From: Actinomycetota bacterium
GTDB taxonomy: Bacteria; Actinomycetota; Acidimicrobiia; Acidimicrobiales; Ilumatobacteraceae
Reading direction: 5' to 3'
Assembly: GCA_947454105.1 (NCBI GenBank)
Contig: CANGIP010000010.1
Span: 27,607-91,606, forward strand
Length of the DNA stretch: 64,000 nucleotides
Each line of letters begins with the position of its first letter. Position 1 is the stretch's first letter. Below, piece after piece: positions 50,101 through 62,100 of the stretch. Position numbers and translations under genes: made by a program. The notes beneath the pieces are model-generated. The model was not told the origin of the DNA. It saw only the letters and a list, made by a program, of their open reading frames with translations, and ran no database searches.

Positions 50101-53100
50101 GCGTGCCGATCTTCTACAAGGTGGAACTCAGCTCGGATAATGGAAATAGTTGGATCACGTTGACTGATGAGACAACCGCTCTCGAACAGAGGTGGGCTCC
50201 AAACCCAGCTCTGGCGGGTGCGCTCGTGCAGTTCCGTGTGACCCCGACAAACTTTGCCGGAAGCGGACCTGCTGCTGTGGTGAGCGCAACGGTGCCACTG
50301 CAAAGTATCGCTGGGCCTCCAAGTAGGCCGAGTGCGCCAACATTGTTGGCGTCAACGAGAGGTGACCAACAAGTCACACTTTCTTGGGCCCTCCCGGCAA
50401 CGACGGGGGGGCTCCCCGTCACCGGCTACAAGGTTGAGTATTCCTCCACGAGTAACACGGCTGGTTTTACCACTATCAATAACAACACGGCCACAAGTCC
50501 ATTTGTGGTCTCCGGTCTCACCAACAACATCACGTATTGGTTCCGTGTCAGCGCAATTAGCGCAGCAGGAACAGGCACCTCGTCAGTGACAGCTGCAGTG
50601 CCGAACGGCGGAGCAGCCGCTCCCGGCGCATTCACGTACACCGCAACTGCAAACGCGCAGTCCACTCTCTCCTGGACAGCCCCCACCACAAGTGCAACGG
50701 GTGGTGCGATGGCAAGTCTTAATGGTTATCGCTTAGAACAAAGCACAAATGATGGTGCATCGTGGACTTTGTTGAATGTCTCAAGTGGTGGCATCGTCAG
50801 CGGCATTCAAGTGACCCCGCCTGCAATTGGCACAACTATTCGCTATCGCGTTGCTGCAGTTGCAAATGGTCTTCTTGGGGATTGGGCATATGTCTCCGCC
50901 ACAGGAACTTCGACTCTTGCTGGTGTGCTTGCTCTCGCTGCAACTACAACTCCGACAAGTGTCTCGTTGACATGGGGTGCTCCTGCATCGTCTACCCCTG
51001 CTGTCACCGGTTACAAGGTGGAGCGTTGTTTGTACACCGGTACAACTTGTGGTGCGTTCACGGTACTTGTTGCATCCCAGGCTGGTCTGACTTACACAGA
51101 CAGCACACCAGTGTTTGGTTCTGTCTACGGATACAAGGTGACAGCTTTGTCGTCAGCGAACCTCGCATCGATATTGCCTGTTCATGTGGTTGGTGTTCCT
51201 GCACCAGTGACGGGGCTTGTTGCAACTTCGGGAAGTGAGACAGTCGACTTTGTGTGGGTTGCTCCAACGCAAACTCCTGCGCCGTCCGTCATGGGTTACC
51301 GAATCGAAATCTGCTCCAGCGCTTGTGCATCTGGTTCGGCCGTGTGGACATATCTGCGTGACAACGCATCAGCATCGCTCTCCGCGCAAATCAATGGTCT
51401 GACAAATGGCGTGGCATACACAATTCGTGTCATGACTCGCACAGCATGGGGTCTCAGTGCACCTGTGACCGCGACCTTTACGCCGCGTGGTGCTCCTGCA
51501 TCGCCAGGCAGTTTGCGTGCGACAGCGGGTAACCGTCAGGTGATGTTGAATTGGACTGCGCCTATCAATAACGGCGGTAGCCCCATTATTGGTTACAAGA
51601 TTGAATACGGCACGAACTCAGCGTTTGCTGGCCTCAACGTTGTTTCCTCGTTGTCTGATCCGAATAGCACTTCTTTCCTTGTCACTGGTTTGAATAACTC
51701 AACTTCATACTGGTTCCGAGTCTCGGCGGTGTCTGGTGTTGCAACATCTGCGGGTGAACTCACCTCCGCAATTCCTGTCGATGGTCCATCGGCACCAACT
51801 TCAGCAACAGTCACCACAACACTCACCGTGCGCAATGCATTGTTCGTGAACTGGGGAGCTCCATCGAATAACGGCGGTAGTGCGGTTGTGGGATACCGCA
51901 TTGAAATGAGCACCGATGGCACTAACTGGACAACAGCAGTGGCCAATACGGGTACCACCACACAGTGGTACGCACGTGGTCTGACCAATGGTCAGCCGTA
52001 TCAGTTCCGCATTTCTGCAATGAACAGCTCTGGTTATGGAACACCAACTGTTGTTTCCGGAACGCCGATGTTTGCGCCAACTATGCCGCTGAACCAGAGC
52101 ATCGTTGCAGGAGATCGTCGTCTCACTGTTTCATGGGCCGCGCCTGCGGACAATGGTGGATCCGCGATCACCGGTTACCGAATTGAAATTTGTACGGAGT
52201 CAAGTGCGCATTACTGCAGTAATGCGGGTGTGTTTAGTGTCTTTGTCGCAAATACGGGACTAGTCAACAGCTACACGATCACCGGACTCACGAATGGCAC
52301 GTTGTATGGCGTTCGTGTTTTCGCAATCAATGAAGTGGACATCAGTTCTTATCCATATGGCTATGAGTATCAAGTCGGCCGCCCAACATCGACGCCGATT
52401 GCTCCAAACACTGTGTACACCACAACGAGTAATCGCCTCATCAATTTGTTCTGGAGTGGTGCAACTGCAAATGGCTATGCAATCACTGGTTACAAGGTGG
52501 AGCAGACTTCCGACAATGGTGTGTCTTGGACGACCATTGCTGCGAACACGTTCTCAACTTCAGAGTCTTTGCGCATAAATGGTCTCACTAACGGTGTGAT
52601 TTATGGATATCGCGTGAGCGCCATCAGTTTCGCGGGCACAGGTACGCCGAGCGGTATTGCCTACGGAACTCCACGTATGACAACTTCTGCTGGTGTTCCG
52701 AACTTGCGCGCAACGGTGGGCGACTCTCGAGTCGCATTGTCGTGGAGTTCGCCAACAGATACCGCTGGTGCGGCCATTGTTGGTTATCGAATTGCTTATG
52801 TGGCTGCAGGAGTCACCACGGTGATCACCGAGAACACGTTGTCGTTGTCGACCAACTACACAGTCTTTGGTTTGACGAATGGAACGTCGTACACATTCAG
52901 GGTCTTCCCTGTGACCTCAAATGGTTACAGCAATGCCGGCGAAGTTGTTGCTCGCCCGCAGACCATCGCACAGGCCCCTCGTGAATTCATGTCGGTGTGG
53001 GGCAATCGCCAGGTAGCCCTGAAGTGGCTTGCGCCTGCCGTGACCGGTGCTAATGCTGACCAAGTCTTTGGTTACAAGTTGGAGCAGAGTCTTGATGGTG

Positions 53101-56100
53101 CAACATGGAGCGTCATCGCAAACGTCAACCCATCAGTTCTTTCGTACATCGTGACTGGTCTGACAAACGGAACGAATTACTCCTTCCGTATCTCCATGGT
53201 GACAACAGTCGGTCAAGGAGCAAGTTCCATTACTTCTTCGACACCTTTCGGCACTCCTTCTGCGGTGCAGAATCTGGTTGGTATTAGCGGCGATCGCAAG
53301 GTTGATTTGTCATGGGATGCACCAGCAGATTTAGGCGGCGGAAATGTCGTTGGCTACCGCGTCTTTGTCTATTGCAATGGTGGTTCCGACAGTGGCGTGG
53401 CAACAGGATGTGGCCCATACACGGTGAATACCTACACATTGATTGCTGCAAACATCTCACCGGCACAGCGCACCCTGACTGTCAATGGTCTGATTAACGG
53501 AAGTAACTATCTCTTCCTTGTGCAGCCATTGACTGGCGTGAACACAGCTTTGAACACATGGATTACGTGTGAGGGATACCTGCGTGATGGGGTCAGTGCT
53601 CCATTGGCAACCGACACATCTCGCTGTACTCAGTACTCGCGCGTTCTCTGGATTACCCCAATGGGCAGCCCATCGGCGGTCAAGGGACTCAATGCCACAA
53701 TGGCGCCGTCTGCTTCAAGCACGAAGGCATCAGTGACAGCAACATTGACATGGACAGCACCGGACTGGAGTGGTGGCGACTACATCAATGGTTACCGCAT
53801 TGAACAATCAGTCGATGGTTCCAACTGGACAGTGGTGACAGCCAACACTGGGTATCGCACAACGTTGACGTACACAGTGGCCGGTTTGACACCAGGAGTC
53901 CGCTATTTCTTCCGTGTGTCGGCAGTTGGTTCACTGGGTGCTTTAGGCGCTGCATCCACCGTTTCAATCGGAGCAGTTGTTGCAGCTGATGCGCCAATTG
54001 GTGTCTCTATTGCTCGTGTGAACAACAGCAATACTGCAGTGTTGTCATGGAATGCACCAACGTTTACAGGTGGCTCTTCAATCGTTGGTTACAGAATTGA
54101 ACGACTTCTCACCGGTGTCTGGTACATCGTGACGCCGAACACTGGCAACACGAACACCACATTCACACTCGATGGTTATGACGCAGGTAGTGCCCTTGGA
54201 CTTCGTGTCTCCGCTGTGACCAGTGCAGGAGCAGGCGATACTGCAATTGCATATCTTGAGGTGGGCGGCGTTTCCGGCGGTGGAGTGAGGTTTACAACAA
54301 CTTCAGGTAGTGGCTTTGTTGATCTTGCATGGGGAGCATCTTCGGCATTTACTCCGACGTCGTACAAGTTGGAGTACCGCGTTGTTGGCGCAGCGAGCTG
54401 GACACTTGTAACGGCCGATATGGGTGCAACAACGTCGTACCGCCTTGGTGGTCTGACCAATGGTGTGAACTATGAAGTTCGCGTGACGCCGATTTATGTC
54501 GTGAGCGGTGTCACCTCCGTCGGAACTCCCACAAGTACGTTTGTTGTGCCGGTAGCCACTGCAAGTGCGCCCGCCAACTTGAGCGCAACTACTGGCAATG
54601 CGATGACAACGCTGACATGGACAGCGCCTGCTGACCTTGGCGGCGGAACTGTCATTGGTTACCGAATTGAGCAGTCAACCACGAGTGCAACTGCTGGCTA
54701 CACAGTGTTGACCACAAATACTGGTTCCAATGCATTGTCGTACGACGTTCGCGGCTTAACGAATGGCACACAGCATTGGTTCCGCGTCTCTGCGATTACG
54801 ACATTGTCTGGCGGAAGTGCGGGGGCAACGTCGTTTGTGAGTGTGACTCCCGTTCTCCCCGGTCGTGCGGTGGGAACCTTCTCTGCTTCTCCGGGTAACA
54901 CAACTGCAGTTCTGACATGGACCGCACCGCAATATGACGACATCAACACTGATTTCATTGGTTATCGCATTGAGCGTTCAACAGATGGGATCAACTTCAC
55001 CACTTTGTCAACAAACGTAGGCAGAGTATTGACATATACCGCAACCGGATTGACAAATGGAACTCCCTACTGGTTCCGCATTGTCACATTGGGTCAGCAA
55101 AGTGATGGCGGAAGCTCTGTCATCTCCGTTGTCCCGGCGACGTACAGCGCAAAGCTGGGTTCGTTGACCGCAACAATTTCTGACCGCACTGTCACATTGA
55201 ATTGGACACGCCCCGCAGATACCGGTGGTCTGCCACTTCTCGGGTACATGATTTCTCGTTGTAACAACCCGGGCACGGTGTACTGCGATATGTCGAATGC
55301 GGCCTATGTGACGTACTACTTGTCGCATGCTTTCCGCGGAATCAACGATGCGTTAACGGGCATCGCATTCGTTGGCCCTGATGCAACTTCGTTTACTTTC
55401 ATTGCCGACACCACAGACTTCTATCGCGTCGTTCCGGTGACAGCAGCTGGTGTTTGGACTGGCACAGCCGGTGGCGTGTACTCCAACTTCCCGAACGCAT
55501 CAATGGTGTACGCCGCATGGTGGGGTGTGCCGTCACAAGTCAATGGCATGAAGGTCATTACCAGTTCGCCAAGCGGTGCTGGTTCCTCAAACAGCACTTT
55601 GTATTTCGACTGGACTGCACCAACTGTTGTTGGTAATGGTGTGATTTCTGGTTACGACGTGGAACAAAGTCTTGACGGTGGATTGACCTGGACATCACTG
55701 GGTCGCACCAGGTTGACCAGCCAGTACGTATCTGGTGTTCCATCGGGTAGCACCGTTGTCTTGCGTGTTCGAGCCGTCAACGAATATGGCGTCGGACCAT
55801 GGAGCTCAGTGACGTCTTCATGGGTTGCTAATCCAGCAACACCGCGCACTCCTGCGATTGCCGTCACCGGTAATCGCATGACTTTCACGTGGACACCGCC
55901 TGAAACAACCAGCGGCATGGGTGTTCAGGGGTACGAAGTGCAGTACAACTTGAATGGCACATGGGGTACCTACACCGGCACTGGTGCAGGATTCACTGCC
56001 ACTTCGTTGCAGTGGAGTGCTCCGAACAATACGTATTACACAAATATGCAGTGGCGCGTTCGTGCAGTGACTGTCAATGCAGCGAATACGACTTTGTATT

Positions 56101-59100
56101 CCGATTGGGCAACTGCAAGTGGCAACATTCTTGGAACGGCCAATGCACCATATGCAAACGTGACGCCTGCGAATGGCAATGTTTCATTGAGTTGGAACGC
56201 ACCAACGGATCTCGGTGGTGGAACATTGATGTCCTACCGCGTTGATCACAGCACTGATGGAACGAACTGGATAGCGGATGGAACAACGACTGCAACTGCA
56301 ATGGTTGTACGTGGTCTGACCAACGGCACCAACTATCGCTTCCGCATTACCCCCGTCACTACTCAAGGTGATGGTGCAGCAACGATTTTGACAAGTACAC
56401 CATTCGGCCCTTCGGGCGCACCTGCATTGCTGCGTGCAACATCAGGTGATGGTTTTGTCACAGTGAACTGGAATGCTCCATCGAACACTGGTGGATTGCC
56501 GATCTCTGGATATCAAATCGACCTGTGCGGCTACTCGTCATGTACGTGGACGACTTATGTTCGCAACACTGGTTCGGCCAGTGTGTTTACCTACACATTC
56601 TCTGGTCTCACCAACGGCACTCAGTATCAAGCTCGCGTGAGCGCGGTGACTGGTGCGTGTGATGAAACGGTGACTGACACAGTCGCATCCTGTAACTACT
56701 ACGGTGCGACAGTTCTTTCGACGCCAGCCACAACGCCGTCGGCACCACAGAGCATTACTGCTTCGGTTGCAACGAATGCCTACGGCGTTCCGACAGCTTC
56801 TGGTGTCGTTACATTGAATTGGGCAGCTCCGTTAACAAACGGTGGCAATGTCATTTATGGATATAAGTTGGAACAGAGCATTGACGGTGGAACATCGTGG
56901 ACGCCTCTGAACTCGAACCTTGGAAACAACAACGCTGGCGCCGCTTTGACCACGACGACGTTGACAGGTCTCACACCAGGCACGGTCTACACCTTCCGAG
57001 TGACGCCATTGACCTCTGAAGGGGAAGGTGCTTCGTCGACAACATCAATTGTCGCTCCTGCGTTGCCTGCGACGAGCACGATTCCAAACATGGTGAGTGG
57101 CGCAGTGGTGACGACAACTGCAACTGCAATTGTCGTGACGTGGAATACCCCAGTGGCTCCATTGCCAACGGGGTACAAGGTGGAAATCTCCGCCACTAAC
57201 GGCACCTATGTTGCCGCATGGGGCACATGGGCGGGCCAAGCAACGCTTGCCAACATGGCTACAACTGCAACAACTGTTGGGGCTGGTGTCACGAGCGTCA
57301 CGATTACTGGTACTGCAGGTAATCCGAATGCTCTGACCGTTGGTCAGTCAACATTTGTTCGCATCACGCCAACGAATGCGGCTGGAAGTGCAACCGCAAC
57401 GATTGTTCATGCAACTCCGATGGCGGTTGCTTCGGCTGTTCGTCCAACGTCTGCAACGGCAGGGGATAGCCAAGTCGCTCTTGTATGGGCTGCTCCATTA
57501 ACTAATGGTGGCTTTGCAATTGACTCGTATCGCATGGAGTATTCAGTTGATTCCGTCAACTGGACGACGTTGACACTCGATGCCTCCGGAACCACCTACA
57601 CAGTGAAGGGTCTGACGAACGGCACGACATACACGTTCCGAATGGCAGCTATCACATCGGCAGGTCTCGGAGCATGGGGAACATTTACCTCTGCGACGCC
57701 AGCACGCGTTCCTTTGTCTCCGCTGAACATCGTTGTGGCCGGTGGCGATAAGAAGGCAACGCTTACGTGGGCTGCTCCAACAAATAATGGTGGTTCTACC
57801 ATCACTGGTTATGCGATCTATCGCAACAACGTTTTGGTGACTACCGTGTCGGCTGCAACGCTGACGTATGTCGATACCAATGGTGTCACTGGTCTGACAA
57901 ACGGAACGTCCTATTACTGGTCGGTTCGTGCGGTGAACGCAATTGGTGAATCTGTATCCAGCAATGTGTACGGAACTCCGTATTCACAAATCGGCGCGCC
58001 AACATCTGTGTTGGCTGTCCGTGGTAATCGTCAAGTCACAGTTTCTTGGACTGCACCAACGAATAACACGGGTTTCACACTCACTGGCTATCAAGTAGAG
58101 CGCAGCGTCAACGGATCCACATGGGTAGTGGACTCAATGGTCACCGCTTCGCCGGTCACGATTACCAACCTCACAAACGGCGTCATCTATTACTTCAGGG
58201 TGACGGCGTACGTGAATGGGGGGCCGTCAGCAAGCCCAGGCGGACTGGGCGTTGTGAGTGCCGCCGCATCCGCAACGCCAATGACAGCGGCAACAGCACC
58301 GACATCTCTTACCGCAGTAAACGGTAATGGCTCGGTAGCGCTGTCTTGGTCGGCACCTCAAGATCCAGGCGGCGCTCCCGTGTCGGCCTATCAGATCAAC
58401 CAGTGCCTTGTTGTCTCCGGAGGAGCTCAATGCAACGTTGCGGGGCAGTACTCCGTCATCGTGACATCAACGAACTCCACTGGTACGACGTACACAGTCT
58501 CTGGTCTTGTAAACGGAAGCACCTACTACTACACGGTTGCAGCAATCACTTCGTTCGGAGTGGGAACTGCGACATACATCTACTCAACAAACGCAACACC
58601 GGGAACAACTCCGACAGCGCCGCAGACATTGGATGCAGTTCCAGGCGATGGTCGTTCCATGGTGACGTGGGCAACACCAGCAAGCAACGGTGGCTACACG
58701 CTCATGGGCTACAAGGTGGAACGTTCATCCGACGATGGCGTGACGTGGGCCCTGTTGAATATCTCCACGAACTACACCTTCTACAACGACACATCGGTCG
58801 TGAATGGTGTGAACTACATCTACCGAGTCACGGGACAGAACTCTCTTGGCTACGGAACACCGATGACCACAGCAGTGGTTCCATTCGGACCAGCAGCGGC
58901 ACCTTCGAATCTTTCGACAGTCGCTGGTAACGCGCAAGCAACAATCAATTGGTCGGTTCCATCAACAAATGGTGGAAGTCCAGTTCTGGGTTACAAGGTG
59001 GAACAATCCATCAATAACTCAACGTGGACAGTTCTTTCCGCAAATGCCGGATTGGGAACTTCCTTCACAGCCACCGGATTGACCAATGGAACGCCGTACT

Positions 59101-62100
59101 ACTTCCGCGTCACTGCGGTGACGGCGTTTGCAACGAATGCAAGCAGCACCGCAACGGCATTGCCGGTAGCGACTGCAACTGCTCCTACTTCATTTGCTTC
59201 AAGTGTCGATGCGTCAGGCGCCGTTGTTCTGACATGGGCTGCACCGGTGTCGAACGGTGGCTCTGTCGTTACCTATTACGTGGTTCAACGTTCAACTGAT
59301 GGAACTGTATGGACCGATGTAGCTCAGCCAAGTGGTCTGACAACAACAGTGTCCGGCCTCACGCTGGGTACTGGCTATACCTTCCGTATCGCCGCGATCA
59401 CGGCCGTAGGAACAGGCGCATATGCAACAGCATCTGCAACACCTGTTGCTAACCCAACGGCGCCTCAGAACTTGGTGGCAAGCATTGATTCAAATGGTGT
59501 TGTCACATTGAATTGGGCGGCACCTGCAAGCAATGGTGGAAGCACAATTGTCGGTTACGCAATTGAGCGTTGTAACGGAACACAAAATACGTGTACCCCA
59601 GCGACCGTAGTGACGACGACGTGCCCATCCACAACGGCATTCTGTGTGGTGAGCTCCAATAACGGTGGCGCCACCAGCGCAATCGTTCAGCCCACTGCAG
59701 GTTCCACAGTGATGACATTCGCGGTTACTACGTTGACCTCAGTCAACTCAACAACAGGTTTGGCAACATCGCGTCAAGTATCCGGTGGACTTGTCACTGT
59801 GGTTGTTCCGCAGCAAGCTGTGACCACAACCGCAAGTGCTCCCACCAACTTGGTTGCTGCCGCAGGTAACGGTGCAACAACATTGACATGGGCTGTGCCG
59901 AACTCGCTTGGTTCACCGGCGCCCGGTTCATACACCTACACATTGCAACGCAGCACCGACAACACGAACTGGACCACAGTGAGCTCTGCAATCACGAGCG
60001 CAACTCTGACGTTCTCCGATACCGGGCTCACTAATGGCACCGTGTACTTCTACCGACTTGCAGTGGTGAGTGCAGCCGGTACGGGCGCATACGCCGTCAC
60101 CTCTGCACGTCCGTTCACAACCGCTGCCGCCCCCGCTTCGATTACCTCTGCACCGCAAGATGCAACTGCCATCGTGACGTGGACTGCTCCGTCGTCAAAC
60201 GGCGGCTTGGCAATCACCGGCTATGTACTTGATATGTGTACAACAAGCGCCGCTGCCTGCGTTGCAGGTGCAAGCACCGGTTTCACCACAATCTCAAGTG
60301 CAGTACCAGCTGCAACAAACTCCTACGCCGTCTCGGGTCTAATCAATGGTACGCAGTACTGGTTCCGTGTTCGTGCGATTACATCTGCTGGTAACGGCGC
60401 AGGCATTGTTGCAACCGCAACTCCTGGTGGTGCTCCATCTGCGGTGGTTGCTCTCTCGGCTGTTGCTGCAAACACAGGGAACATCGCATTGTCCTGGACT
60501 GCACCAGCAACAAATGGATCAGCCATCACTGGCTACAGAGTGGAAATGTGTACAGCCAACTGTGCAACGAATGGAACCTTCACAGTTCTCGGAACAACAA
60601 CGGCTTTAACCCCATTTGTCTCTGGCGCACTGGCGAACTTCACATGCTCGTCCATCACTGCATGTTCTGCGAACGCTGGTCTTGCAGGTTTGGTCAATGG
60701 TACGAATACCACCTTCCGTGTGTCGGCAATAAACGCGATTGGAACAGGTGCTGGCTCACTTGCAGTAGCAATCCCATTCACACTGGCTGCATCACCAACA
60801 GGTCCTGCAGGAACAATCACTGCAAACCCAACGAATGCAGACAACTACGGCGCCTCGGTGACAGCAGATGCACCAACACTGTGGTACCGATTCAATAACC
60901 CGTCGGGCTCAACGACCGTGACCGATGCATCGGGAACGTCGCGTACCAGCATTGTTGGAGCCTTGGTGACTTTTAATGGCAACGCAGGTTCACCATTCGG
61001 CGGCACCAGTGGTTCAGCAACGTTTGCAGGCACTACGCCATCAGCAACTGCGTATCCGACGACTGCACCAGTCTCGCCAATCAATATGCCAGGTGCCGTC
61101 TCAACACTCTCTACACCTGACTTGAGAATTGGTGGTTCGTTCACGCTTGAAGCTTGGGTACGACCAGCTGCGGGGGCGCCGAACAGGTGGCAGACGATTA
61201 TTGGCCGTGGAAACTTCGGCACCAGTAATCGCAACTACAGCTTGGGAATTAATGGAACACAAATTTCCTTTAGCTTCCATACTGCAGGAGGATTCCAGGG
61301 TGTAACAACACAAACCGGCGCAATTGAAGCCAGCGTTTGGTCTCATGTCGTCGCTGTGTTTGATCAACCGACAGGAATCATTCGGATTTTTGTTAACGGT
61401 CAAGTGCTTGCTTCTGCTTTCGTCACGCAGTCAGGTGGCGGATTGACATCGGCAGTTGGTGAACTACTCATCGGAAACACCTACTCAGTTGATAGCAGCC
61501 ATTTTGTTGGTCAATTGAGTGAAGTCGCTGTGTATAACAAGGCTCTCTCGAACGCTCGTGTTGTTGCCCACTACAACGCATCGGGAATTGCTGTCCAAGG
61601 AAAGACGGCACCAGCAGTAACAGCGAATGGTTCGAGCCTCGCTCTGAATTGGACTGCACCAACGAACACCGGCGGTCTTGCAATCACGGGATACAAGATT
61701 GATTATGTCCTTCCATCCACTTCGATTGCTGGATTCACTGGTGCCGCGTGGACAACATTGATCGCCGATACTGGATCAACCGCGACGTCGTACACGTTAA
61801 ACAGCGCTGTGACATCAGCGCTTGGTCAGGGCTACTCGTTCCAGGTCAGTGCGATTACTTCCGCTGGTATCGGCGCGCCGTCACTTCCTGCTGGCCCATT
61901 CGGAACAGCTGCGGCTCCGAGCGAACCACGTTCGCTGACCGCACTTGGTGGAACAGCACAGGTCGCGCTCACATGGGCAGCACCTGCCGTCACAGGTGGA
62001 CTCTCAGTTACGGGTTACACAGTGGAGCGCAGCGCTGACAACGGCGTGACATGGACAGCGCTGGGTACCGCAACATCCACATCACCATTTGTCACGGGAG